Part shown: piece after piece, positions 1 to 7,054 of the stretch
How the letters are laid out: the number at the start of each line of letters is the position of its first letter
How positions within the stretch are numbered: position 1 is the stretch's first letter
Source: Paradesertivirga sp965650335
GTDB taxonomy: Bacteria; Bacteroidota; Bacteroidia; Sphingobacteriales; Sphingobacteriaceae
Assembly: GCA_965650335.1 (NCBI GenBank)
Contig: CBFGOI010000096.1
Location: 1 to 17,792 of the forward strand
Direction of reading: 5' to 3'
Length of the DNA: 17,792 bases
The notes under the pieces: generated by a model
Database searches by the model: none
What the model was told of the DNA's origin: nothing
The model's input: only the letters and a program-made list of their open reading frames with translations
Made by a program: the position numbers and the translations under genes

Positions 1-90
1 TCGCAGGTTGCGGCTATGCCAAAAGGACTAGGCCACGCCGCGGCTATGAGCGGCAAAGATAATCGTGATCACAACTCAGCAATCATCTAA
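1..90 (+). CDS. possible C-terminal end of an upstream gene (partial)
   Basis: Frame 1 is open from the window edge to a TAA at 88-90 and would encode the last 29 residues of a protein ending in NSAII. The peptide is small and polar and I recognise no family. Thirty open codons can occur by chance, so this is only a candidate. A direct repeat of GCGGCTATG (10-18 and 40-48) lies within it. The stop is 23 bases before the hrpB start, with a promoter-like box in between. Confidence 0.25.
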   Translation, partial: SQVAAMPKGLGHAAAMSGKDNRDHNSAII

Positions 91-95
91 CTCGC

Positions 96-103
96 TATAT
101 TTG
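96..103 (+). promoter_or_regulatory. candidate Bacteroidota -7 box for hrpB
   Basis: TATATTTG matches the Bacteroidota -7 consensus TAnnTTTG and ends ten bases before the hrpB ATG. That spacing would give a very short leader. No clear -33 TTTG partner is visible upstream, so the call rests on the -7 box alone. Confidence 0.4.
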
Positions 104-113
104 CCCCAATATC

Positions 114-2600
114 ATGAACTTCAACCCCTACACTCACAACCTCCCCGTCACCGATATCATCCCAACCGTTCAGCGCAAGCTGACCGATCATAATACCCTT
201 ATCATCACCGCCCCTCCAGGTGCCGGAAAAAGCACAATCCTCCCATTAGCATTAATGCAAGAACCCTGGCTAGCCAACAAAAAAATCATCCTCCTCGAAC
301 CCCGCCGCCTCGCCGCCTCCACCATCGCTCACCGCATGGCCGATCTCCTAAACGAGCAAGCCGGCCAAACCGTCGGCTACCGCATCCGCTTCGAGAATAA
401 AATATCAAAAAACACCAAAATAGAAGTCGTAACCGAAGGTATCCTTACCCGCATGCTCCACAGCGACAACGCATTAGAAGACGTCGCCCTCATCATCTTC
501 GACGAGTTTCACGAACGCAGCATCCACGCCGACATCGCCCTGGCGCTTAGTCGCGAGGTACAGGAAGTGCTCCGGCCCGATCTCCGCATTTTAATCATGT
601 CCGCCACGCTGGATGTGCCGCAATTAGCCGAAATGCTGCAAGCGCCTGTAGTCGAAAGCAAAGGAAAGATGTATCCCGTGGAGGTAATTTACACCGGCGA
701 GCAGCACATCGAGCACCTGCCCGACCTTTGCAGCAAAACCGTGGCTCGGGCTATGAAAGAGCAGGAGGGAGACTGCCTCGTATTTCTTCCAGGCCAGGGC
801 GAGATCCGCAAAACCGCCGAAATACTCAAGCGCAGCCTAAGCAGTTTCGCCATACACCCGCTGTACGGACAACTCACCCACGCCGAACAACAAGCCGCTC
901 TCATGCCCGACCCGCATGGCCGCCGCAAAATCGTCCTCGCCACCTCCATTGCCGAAACCAGCTTAACCATCGAAGGCATCCGCATCGTAGTCGACAGCGG
1001 CTACACCCGCAAATCCGCCTTCGATCCCCGCACCGGCCTCTCCGGACTCAAAACTGTGCAGGTCTCCATCGACTCCGCCGATCAGCGCGCAGGCCGTGCC
1101 GGCCGCCTCAGCTCCGGAAGCTGCTACCGCATGTGGTCCGCCGCCACCCAGCAGCGCCTGGCACCATATCGTACCCCCGAGATCCTCGACAGCGACCTTA
1201 CACCATTGGTGCTCGACCTCCTCGAATGGGGCATCCACGATCCAAACACGCTCTGCTGGCTCAATAATCCGCCGGCCACAGCGCTCAACAGCGCCAAAGA
1301 ATTGCTCGCTGCCCTTGGTGCCATCCAGGGCGACAAAATTACCGAACACGGCAAACAAATCCATCGCCTGCCGCTGCACCCGCGGTTGGCCAATATGCTC
1401 ATCACCGCGCAGGAGCTCAATAAGCTGCCCCTCGCCACCGACATCGCCGCTCTGCTCGAAGAACGCGATCCGCTCGACCGTACCCTCTTTGGTGCCGACC
1501 TCAACCACCGCATCGAAAGCCTCCGCCGCTACCGCGCAGAACAGCGCCGCGACCGCCAATACGAAAAGATCGAGAAAACCGCCGCCGCCTACCGCAAGCT
1601 CTTCCCCATCCAAGCCGACAATTCCGCCGCCGATGCCTACCACGCCGGGCTCCTGCTCGCCTACGCCTATCCCGAGCGCATCGCCTCCGTAAAAGACGCC
1701 AAAAACGGCCTCTTTCAGCTTGCAAACGGCCAAACCGCCACCATCAACCGCGACGACGATCTCGCACACGAGCCCTGGCTCTCCATCGCCCAGCTCGACG
1801 CCCAGAAAGGGCAGGGCAAAATCTTCATCGCCGCCCCCCTCAACCCTAAAGCCCTCACACACCTCGCCAAAGAAACCGAGAACATCCGCTGGGACAGTCG
1901 CAAACAACAGCTCCTCGCCTCCGCCGACCTCCGCATCGGGAGCATCGTGCTGCAATCCCGTCAACTCGCAGCGCCCGACAAACAAAAGCTCGAAGAGGTC
2001 CTCACCAGCACGATCAAAGCCGAGGGCCAGCACCTGCTCGATTTCAACCCCGACGTACAAACCTGGCAGAACCGCGTACTCAGCCTCCTCCGCTGGAACC
2101 CCGAACAATCCTGGCCCGACGTCAGCACCGAGGCCCTGCTCGCCAGCAACAATACCTGGCTGGGCCCGTACTACGACCAGCTCCGCAAAGCAGACGACTT
2201 CAAAAAAATTAACCTCAGTCACATACTGCAGCATTCCCTCACATACGAACAACAGCAGCAGCTCAACCAGCTCGCCCCGGCCGCCATCACCGTACCCAGC
2301 GGCTCCAGCATCCCGCTCAACTATTCCCCCTACGGCGAAAGCCCCATACTGGCCGTCCGTTTGCAAGAACTATTCGGCATGCTCGATACACCCAGCATCA
2401 ACAGCGGAACACAAACCGTAGTCATCCACCTGCTCTCACCCGGCTACAAACCCGTGCAAGTCACCACCGACCTTCGCAGCTTCTGGCAAAACACCTATTT
2501 CGAAGTCCGCAAAGAACTCAAACGCCGATACCCCAAACATTCATGGCCCGAAAACCCGCTCGAAGCAGAGGCGGTAAGAGGGGTGAAGAGGAAGGGTTAG
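114..2600 (+). CDS. hrpB: ATP-dependent helicase HrpB
   Basis: This is a superfamily 2 DEAH/RHA-type helicase of the HrpB family. The 828 residues match the usual length of about 820. Visible motifs are Walker A APPGAGKST (33-41), the motif II box DEFH (130-133), which is the usual HrpB form of DEAH, motif III SATLD (163-167) and motif VI QRAGRAGR (324-331). The C-terminus carries the family's characteristic FWQNTYFEVRKELKRRYPKH block followed by WPENP. It is expected to be cytoplasmic and to remodel RNA or nucleoprotein using ATP; the physiological role in this phylum is not settled. Codon third positions are strongly C-rich, which creates long antisense open frames (including 467 codons at 963-2366) that are shadows. 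It looks like an ordinary core gene and marks the left border of the accessory region. Confidence 0.95.
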   Translation: MNFNPYTHNLPVTDIIPTVQRKLTDHNTLIITAPPGAGKSTILPLALMQEPWLANKKIILLEPRRLAASTIAHRMADLLNEQAGQTVGYRIRFENKISKNTKIEVVTEGILTRMLHSDNALEDVALIIFDEFHERSIHADIALALSREVQEVLRPDLRILIMSATLDVPQLAEMLQAPVVESKGKMYPVEVIYTGEQHIEHLPDLCSKTVARAMKEQEGDCLVFLPGQGEIRKTAEILKRSLSSFAIHPLYGQLTHAEQQAALMPDPHGRRKIVLATSIAETSLTIEGIRIVVDSGYTRKSAFDPRTGLSGLKTVQVSIDSADQRAGRAGRLSSGSCYRMWSAATQQRLAPYRTPEILDSDLTPLVLDLLEWGIHDPNTLCWLNNPPATALNSAKELLAALGAIQGDKITEHGKQIHRLPLHPRLANMLITAQELNKLPLATDIAALLEERDPLDRTLFGADLNHRIESLRRYRAEQRRDRQYEKIEKTAAAYRKLFPIQADNSAADAYHAGLLLAYAYPERIASVKDAKNGLFQLANGQTATINRDDDLAHEPWLSIAQLDAQKGQGKIFIAAPLNPKALTHLAKETENIRWDSRKQQLLASADLRIGSIVLQSRQLAAPDKQKLEEVLTSTIKAEGQHLLDFNPDVQTWQNRVLSLLRWNPEQSWPDVSTEALLASNNTWLGPYYDQLRKADDFKKINLSHILQHSLTYEQQQQLNQLAPAAITVPSGSSIPLNYSPYGESPILAVRLQELFGMLDTPSINSGTQTVVIHLLSPGYKPVQVTTDLRSFWQNTYFEVRKELKRRYPKHSWPENPLEAEAVRGVKRKG

Positions 2601-2921
2601 GTTTGTTGAAGGTTTTAGAAAACGAACGGAACGCCTTCGTAGGTGCTGGGGCTCTGCTTTACGTTCATACGCCTGCAGGCATTGGGCGCGAAGGCCGGTA
2701 TCCACTGTAATCAGGTTTAAATATCAAGAGATGTGCATTCTTTGAAGTTACTGCTCTATAAAGGTGTTGCTCTTTTTAAGTTGTTGGTTTTGATTATCAA
2801 CATTTTGCAAATTGTGTTGATAAATATATTAGCATTTTTTGCTAAATACTTTAGATATTTGATGTGATGAGTTTAGCCATAGTTATCGGCTGGCTGTTTT
2901 TAATTTACTAAAACTAACGAT
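2601..2921. other. intergenic region upstream of the defence operon
   Basis: These 321 bases contain no credible gene. Composition shifts from mixed near hrpB to very AT-rich from about 2720. A hairpin with arms TTAGCA (2829-2834) and TGCTAA (2840-2845) around a T5 loop lies about 80 bases before the cyclase start and could be an operator or an attenuator. No good -7/-33 pair is visible; the nearest -7-like string is GATATTTG at 2854-2861, one base off consensus. The operon promoter should be in this stretch. Confidence 0.5.
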
Positions 2922-3974
2922 ATGGCGAAGAAAGTTTATCAAGCTTATTTAAACCAAATTCGAAGCGCAATTAATGAGCCGAATTTACTAAGCAATAAAG
3001 TTGCGAATTTTACTTCTGAAAGTCGTAATTACGGCACTAAACTTTCACTTGAGGATGTGAACGATCTCTCTGCTGAAATGGGCTTGTCGTCTTTAAAGCG
3101 GTTACTTGGAAAAGATCATCCCATCTATGTTAGCTCAGGAGATCATCCAGATTTTGCTTATTTAAGAAATAGTCAAGATGTGAGAGAGAAGCACTATATA
3201 GTTTCAGTATTTATCGACATCAAAAACTCAACACATTTCTTTAGAAAGTACAATCACGATCAGATTGCTTTGATTATCCAGACTATACAGGGTGCCGCAA
3301 TTCACACATGTTCACTCTTTAATGGACATATTCAAAGACAACAATATGATGGGTTGTTCTTGTATTTTGGGGGTAAAAATAAGACCCGTGAACAAGCAAT
3401 CGATGATGCGCTTAAAGCCGTAAGCTTTTTTACATACTTTATGAAGTATGAACTTCCAGAAATCTTCGACGCCAACGAATTAGATACTGTTTATACTCGT
3501 GCTGGAATTGACTTTGGAGATGATGATGAAGTATCTTGGTATATTTTTGGAGTAAATGGATGTTCGGAACTTACAACTGTTAGCTTACACACTAGTCTTG
3601 CTCCCAAGATGCAGGCGTATGCTGGTCATAATGGAATTATGATCGGTCACAACTTAATCAAAAAGGTATCCACTATTCAAAAGTATTCCACAGTACGTTT
3701 TCATGAAAAGGAACCTGTTCCCCTCATTTTTGAACGACCCGACTATCGACAATATCAGTTTAATTGGCAAGAATTTTTAGTAGATAGTTATCCTTTTATT
3801 ACGTGGGATGGAAGTAATATCGAGATTAACTACGATTATAATCCTGAAACAAACTCGTTTTATCAAAAAGTCGAAATGCTCAAAGATAATAGAGCTGCAA
3901 TAACAACTAGTGGGATAATGGGGGATGTCGGTCACAGTATATCACCAACTAAGTTCTATGGCTATGATTTTTGA
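2922..3974 (+). CDS. pycC: Pycsar-type class III nucleotide cyclase (PycC-like)
   Basis: This 350-residue protein looks like a Pycsar pyrimidine cyclase, which makes cCMP or cUMP after phage sensing. A helical N-terminal part (1-90) precedes a class III cyclase fold. The first metal-binding Asp is D99 in the VFIDIKNST motif, the second is D143 in QQYDG, and RAGIDFG at 193-199 matches the central strand. The segment TTVSLHTSLAPKMQ (218-231) matches the conserved TTVS-H-T-LA-KMQ block I associate with this family rather than with generic adenylate cyclases. A C-terminal NWQEFLVDSYPFITWDG segment follows (281-297). No receptor or HAMP domain is fused, so it is a stand-alone soluble enzyme, as in Pycsar. 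The base preference (C or U) cannot be read by eye. The C-terminus (FYGYDF) does not end in Gly or Ala, which matters for the E2-like neighbour. It overlaps the next gene. Confidence 0.85.
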   Translation: MAKKVYQAYLNQIRSAINEPNLLSNKVANFTSESRNYGTKLSLEDVNDLSAEMGLSSLKRLLGKDHPIYVSSGDHPDFAYLRNSQDVREKHYIVSVFIDIKNSTHFFRKYNHDQIALIIQTIQGAAIHTCSLFNGHIQRQQYDGLFLYFGGKNKTREQAIDDALKAVSFFTYFMKYELPEIFDANELDTVYTRAGIDFGDDDEVSWYIFGVNGCSELTTVSLHTSLAPKMQAYAGHNGIMIGHNLIKKVSTIQKYSTVRFHEKEPVPLIFERPDYRQYQFNWQEFLVDSYPFITWDGSNIEINYDYNPETNSFYQKVEMLKDNRAAITTSGIMGDVGHSISPTKFYGYDF

Positions 3975-4440
3975 TCAAAAAAACAAGGAGCTAACTCGAG
4001 AAATAGATAGATTTATTCATGTGAACTCCATATCAGACTTAAATTTTATCAATGTGTCGAACTTCAAGGATAGGATAATCTTGAATTACGTTGTTAAAGA
4101 CGATGACTTGGAATTCGAATATAAATTTGAAGTAACAAGCTATCTAATAAATGATCGGGAAGAAATTCAATATCAAACACCAGTTTTGAAACTCCTTTCG
4201 CCCAGCGTGAAAGTGAATTTAGATATTCACATGTTAATGAACGGGATAATTTGTTTCACTTTCCCAGGGGATATTCGATATAACCAAGGATTAACCTGTG
4301 GGTATGCAGTTGAACAATCTTTTAAGTGGGCTTTTGGATATGAGTTTTATCTAAAAAAGCATTATTGGCCGTTCCCTGAGATGCCTCATGGGATATACCC
4401 AATACATTGGGGATTTAGTAGGCCACAAATGGCCGCATAA
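3958..4440 (+). CDS. E2-like (UBC-fold) ancillary protein in a Pycsar operon
   Basis: The frame is open from an ATG at 3925 (171 aa), but in-frame ATGs at 3958 and 3964 give 160 or 158 residues and a short 11-17 base overlap with the cyclase stop; I chose 3958. Residues below use the 171-aa numbering. The pattern resembles short, stand-alone E2-like proteins of type II CBASS: beta strands at about 50-73, a P-x-L-K-L-LSP turn (86-93), then IHMLMNGIICFTFPGD (101-116) with C110 where those proteins have their LCL-type catalytic cysteine. A C-terminal helix follows (about 125-143), ending in a Trp/YE-rich block and WPFPEMPHG (148-156), comparable to their W..WL..YE.W..TGEW..GG..HP ending. In type II CBASS the E2 part conjugates the nucleotide synthase through its C-terminus; a parallel role here is inference. 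No E1 or JAB gene is nearby. An immunity or adaptor protein of another fold is the main alternative. Confidence 0.55.
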   Translation: MAMIFDQKNKELTREIDRFIHVNSISDLNFINVSNFKDRIILNYVVKDDDLEFEYKFEVTSYLINDREEIQYQTPVLKLLSPSVKVNLDIHMLMNGIICFTFPGDIRYNQGLTCGYAVEQSFKWAFGYEFYLKKHYWPFPEMPHGIYPIHWGFSRPQMAA

Positions 4441-4451
4441 ATAATTTTAGT

Positions 4452-4949
4452 ATGGAAGAAATGGAAAAAAACAAGCGGCCTAGTATTCCACTTGGTTTTG
4501 GAAAGGACGTAAATGATTATTTGAACCATTATGTTACTGTAGCTGATGCAAAAGCTGCGGCGATTTTGGCATCAAATTTTATCGTCCTTGGCGGACTTTC
4601 AACTATGGAAGTCGATGCATGCAATTTTGCCCTCATTTTTTTGTTGTCAGGTGTTTTTTCGATATTTTCCATCTTCTACTCTTTAAAATCTCTGTATCCT
4701 CGCTTAACAAATGCAGGTAAAGGTCTGATATTTTGGGAAAGCATCAGAAGTCACAAATCGTTAGATAGTTACTTAGAAGAATTGGGGAAATTAGACAATG
4801 CGAAGAAAGAGATTGAATACGGAAAACAAAATTGGCACATCAGTAATGTTTTATCAGCAAAAAACAATAACGTGAGATTGTCATTATTGACATTCGGAGC
4901 CTCTTTGATTTTTCTTATCATTGAATATGTCTTAGTGAAGTTTTCCTAG
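4452..4949 (+). CDS. pycTM: Pycsar transmembrane effector (PycTM, DUF5706-like)
   Basis: This 165-residue membrane protein matches the Pycsar TM effector family. The signature NDYLNHYVTVADAKAAAILASNF (21-43) leads into hydrophobic segments at about 36-52 and 57-77. A cytoplasmic stretch follows with GLIFWESIRSHKSLDSYLEEL (91-111) and KQNWHISNVLSAKNNNVR (125-142). A last membrane helix lies at about 144-162. In known systems this effector responds to cyclic pyrimidine mononucleotides and compromises the inner membrane, killing or arresting the infected cell. The start is ATG 4452, with an in-frame ATG three codons later as an alternative. It begins 11 bases after the E2-like gene and its stop is 3-45 bases before the HEPN-like gene, so co-transcription is very likely. 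Confidence 0.85.
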   Translation: MEEMEKNKRPSIPLGFGKDVNDYLNHYVTVADAKAAAILASNFIVLGGLSTMEVDACNFALIFLLSGVFSIFSIFYSLKSLYPRLTNAGKGLIFWESIRSHKSLDSYLEELGKLDNAKKEIEYGKQNWHISNVLSAKNNNVRLSLLTFGASLIFLIIEYVLVKFS

Positions 4950-4994
4950 TAGTTGTCTTGGGAAAAGCCACTAACTATTACCATTTATCATCGG

Positions 4995-5813
4995 ATGGCC
5001 GAAAATTATTTAAAAACATACATTGAATCGTTATTTGCTGAAATTACATTCTTGAATGCAAATCTCAATGTGCTAGACACCTTTGTTGAAGAAAGGGGGA
5101 AGGAGCTACATCGTAATTTTCCTTTTACAGATTATCAGCTTTATTCCATGGGCTCTACCTACAGGGATTTGACTCAATTAGAAGGTGGCAATAATTTATA
5201 TCTCACTAATGTTCATTATCGGCTAGCTACTTCGAATCTAAACGGCGAAATAGAAAGGCTAAAAAGTTATACAAGTTGTCTCACAATAACTCACTCTTTT
5301 GAGGTATTTGAATCGTTCTTAAAAAACGTTTTATCAATATTAATTCAAAATAATCAGTCACTTGTGAGTGACTTGAAATTAGAATGTGAAGCAGATTTTG
5401 ATGCAATAAGACGCAACTTGTTTAGAATTCAGGGTGAAAGCAATAAAGGATTTATTAAGGTGCTACGAAAGATATCTCCTTTTTTTAAGGCACATGAACA
5501 AAACAACATATGGCAGCGGAATATGAGCCATTGGTTCGAAATAATTGCAAAAGTTAGAAATTTAGTGGTGCATTCCAGATTGATTCTGAACCAAGAATTC
5601 AAGGAGTATATCTTAGAGACACATAGGTTGAAGCTTTTCAGGTTGCACTTTACTATATCAGAAGAGAATGGGTTAACAAAGTTGGCCTTAACCCCATATC
5701 AAGCGAATGCGATAATTGATCACCTCTATGAATATGCTCATCTAATCTACAAATCTTTGTCCATCGATTTTGGACTGGACTTGGATAGTAATTTCAACCA
5801 TCTAGAACTTTAA
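4995..5813 (+). CDS. HEPN-like domain protein, possible RNase component of the Pycsar operon
   Basis: The frame opens at a TTG at 4953 (286 aa), but the ATG at 4995 (272 aa, starting MAENYLKTYIESLF) is the more usual start; positions below use the 286-aa numbering. The protein is mostly alpha-helical, with charged helices at about 16-55, 112-160 and 185-225. The sequence AKVRNLVVHSRLILN (199-213) contains R202-N203-x3-H207, the R-N-x3-H (Rx4-6H) motif of HEPN-domain ribonucleases, placed at the end of a helix as expected. The preceding TITHSFEVFESFLKNVLSIL helix fits the first helix of a HEPN bundle. No signal peptide or membrane segment is seen. As last gene of the operon it could be an RNA-cleaving effector, an antitoxin-like partner or a regulator. 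The motif is clear, but some HEPN proteins with it are non-enzymatic, and this is not a two-gene HEPN/MNT pair because no nucleotidyltransferase gene is adjacent. Confidence 0.6.
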   Translation: MAENYLKTYIESLFAEITFLNANLNVLDTFVEERGKELHRNFPFTDYQLYSMGSTYRDLTQLEGGNNLYLTNVHYRLATSNLNGEIERLKSYTSCLTITHSFEVFESFLKNVLSILIQNNQSLVSDLKLECEADFDAIRRNLFRIQGESNKGFIKVLRKISPFFKAHEQNNIWQRNMSHWFEIIAKVRNLVVHSRLILNQEFKEYILETHRLKLFRLHFTISEENGLTKLALTPYQANAIIDHLYEYAHLIYKSLSIDFGLDLDSNFNHLEL

Positions 5814-5881
5814 TCTAGTCCTTAGTCGATGCTGCGAAGGCCCCAGCTACCGCGAGCATAAGCGTTTTGCATAAGGCGCGA

Positions 5882-5909
5882 GCTGGTTCGAGCTTGCAGC
5901 TCGGACCTT
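5882..5909 (+). repeat. 28-base RAYT-element subterminal palindrome, left-end copy
   Basis: This 28-base block is identical to the one at 8764-8791 that precedes the intact RAYT gene. It contains the self-complementary core CGAGCT-TGC-AGCTCG. The following bases, through the T-rich stretch and TTATCTTGGAT, are also nearly identical in both places, so this is the left end of a second, truncated copy of the same element. A further related block (AGCTACCGCGAGCATAA) lies upstream at 5845-5861. Confidence 0.8.
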
Positions 5910-5951
5910 TTATATAAACGATAATTCCTTATCTTGGATCTTTATCTACAG

Positions 5952-6134
5952 ATGAGTCGTAATTATAAATTCTACAACAAAGAAGGCCTATATTTCGTCA
6001 GCTTTGCCACCATTAACTGGATTGATGTTTTCGTCCGCGATGAATAATTTATTGCCTTAGTCGGCAGCCTGGCCTGGTGTCGTAAAGAAAAAGGGATGGA
6101 AATATACTCCTGGTGCATAATGCCGAGCCATGTA
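5952..6134 (+). pseudogene. truncated RAYT transposase pseudogene
   Basis: The reading frame begins MSRNYKFYNKEGLYFVSFA and is nearly identical to the first 61 codons of the RAYT gene at 8833. It carries an in-frame TAA at 6045-6047 where the intact gene has Tyr32. Similarity stops inside the HUH motif: the first His and Val are present, then the sequence switches to a deletion-derivative repeat beginning near 6135. The catalytic Tyr half is absent. It is a dead remnant of an element whose left end includes the palindrome at 5882-5909. Confidence 0.85.
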
Positions 6135-6140
6135 CCCTTA

Positions 6141-6303
6141 CTGGCTTAAGTTTCAGCTGCTGCCTGAGCTTGGGTAACTTAAGCTTTGCCAATAAAAGGA
6201 AGTTTGTAACTTCCGTCTACAATGTCCTTCGAAGCTACAAGCTTCTTTCTATAATAGGCATTAAGCTAGGCTTCTGCACAGTCTTCGCGTAAGCTTAAGC
6301 CAG
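6141..6303 (+). repeat. MITE-like RAYT-derived repeat, copy 1 (complete)
   Basis: The copy starts with CTGGCTTAAG and ends with its reverse complement CTTAAGCCAG. Inside are two short hairpins, GGAAGTT-TGT-AACTTCC and GAAGCT-ACA-AGCTTC. The ends match those of the full element at 8653-9574, so this 163-base unit looks like an internally deleted, non-autonomous derivative. It abuts the RAYT pseudogene. Confidence 0.8.
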
Positions 6304-6313
6304 AGAAAATAAA

Positions 6314-6352
6314 TAGGCTTTGCCAATAAAAGAATTTTGTAAATTCGTCTAC
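6314..6352 (+). repeat. partial copy of the RAYT-derived repeat (middle hairpin only)
   Basis: The segment reads TAGGCTTTGCCAATAAAA followed by the hairpin GAATTT-TGT-AAATTC and GTCTAC, matching the internal part of the repeat family. It lies immediately upstream of the RAYT gene at 6369 and may be that element's own left-end hairpin. Confidence 0.6.
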
Positions 6353-6368
6353 CAAACCATCATCAACC

Positions 6369-6917
6369 TTGTCATCCAAATACAAAATCTCCGATCACCA
6401 CGATGTTCATTTCATCAGCTTTGCCGTAGTCCAATGGGTAGATGCATTAAGCAGGCCAGCGTATAAAGATATTCTAATTGATTCTTTGAGATTCTGTCAG
6501 CAAAAGAAAGGTCTAAAGCTATATGCATACGTCATCATGAGCAACCACGTTCATCTCATTGCATCTGCCAAAGAAGGATTCAATTTATCCGACATTCTTC
6601 GAGATTTGAAACGACATACCAGCAAAGCACTACTAGAAGCAATTCAAAATAATCCAACAGAAAGTCGTCGTGAATGGATGTTGTGGATATTCAAATCAGC
6701 CGGCAGGGGCAATACTAATAATAAAGATTATCAATTCTGGCAGCAGGATAACCGCCCAATTCAACTAAGCAGTCCGGAAATGGTAGAGCAACGTTTAGAG
6801 TACATTCATCAGAATCCAGTTCAAGAGCAGCTTGTAGCTGAAGCACATTATTATATTTATAGCAGCGCTTTGGATTATTCAGGAGGGAAGGGGCTGTTGG
6901 AGATTGAGTTTCTCTAA
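6369..6917 (+). CDS. RAYT (REP-associated Y1/HUH transposase)
   Basis: This 182-residue protein belongs to the IS200-like Y1 transposase superfamily, RAYT branch. The HUH metal-binding motif is H60-V61-H62 in MSNHVHLIA, and the conserved C-terminal block RLEYIHQNPV (142-151) contains Y145, the likely nucleophile. Family members nick single-stranded DNA at REP-type hairpins and help spread them. It starts with TTG; the aligned neighbour copy starts with ATG at the same place and the next in-frame Met is residue 57, so TTG 6369 is the only sensible start and may mean reduced expression. It is clearly diverged from the RAYT at 8833. A hairpin with arms GAAGCT/AGCTTC lies directly after the stop (6920-6934). 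Confidence 0.85.
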   Translation: MSSKYKISDHHDVHFISFAVVQWVDALSRPAYKDILIDSLRFCQQKKGLKLYAYVIMSNHVHLIASAKEGFNLSDILRDLKRHTSKALLEAIQNNPTESRREWMLWIFKSAGRGNTNNKDYQFWQQDNRPIQLSSPEMVEQRLEYIHQNPVQEQLVAEAHYYIYSSALDYSGGKGLLEIEFL

Positions 6918-6972
6918 GGAAGCTACAAGCTTCTTATTATCTGCAGAATTGAACTGCTGTTTTTATAATGAC

Positions 6973-6993
6973 GTCGTAGCGAGACGCTACGAC
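6973..6993 (+). repeat. perfect 9-bp-arm hairpin (REP-like)
   Basis: The arms GTCGTAGCG and CGCTACGAC flank the loop AGA. A shortened relative, lacking most of the right arm but keeping the flanking GACCAGTCA, occurs at 12753-12771. It lies between the RAYT gene and the thioredoxin-like gene. There is no U-tract after it, so a terminator role is less likely than a REP-type repeat. Confidence 0.6.
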
Positions 6994-7054
6994 CAGTCAC
7001 GAAGTATATTTTTAAAAGACTAATTTGAAAGACTGTTTGCTAAACTCTTATTAA

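Noticed and set aside
963..2366. 467-codon open frame on the minus strand, and other long frames across 689-2421
   Set aside because: They lie wholly inside hrpB and arise from its C-rich third positions. Their translations are low-complexity (G/V/E-rich or P/S/T-rich) with no recognisable motifs.
2922..3974. CBASS CD-NTase or generic adenylate cyclase instead of a Pycsar cyclase
   Set aside because: No GS-x9-DxD nucleotidyltransferase motif is present. The FIDIKNST and QYDG motifs are class III cyclase features, and the TTVSLHT block with an adjacent PycTM-like effector points to Pycsar.
4995..5813. HEPN/MNT toxin-antitoxin pair
   Set aside because: No adjacent gene has a minimal nucleotidyltransferase motif. 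The upstream neighbour is a membrane effector.
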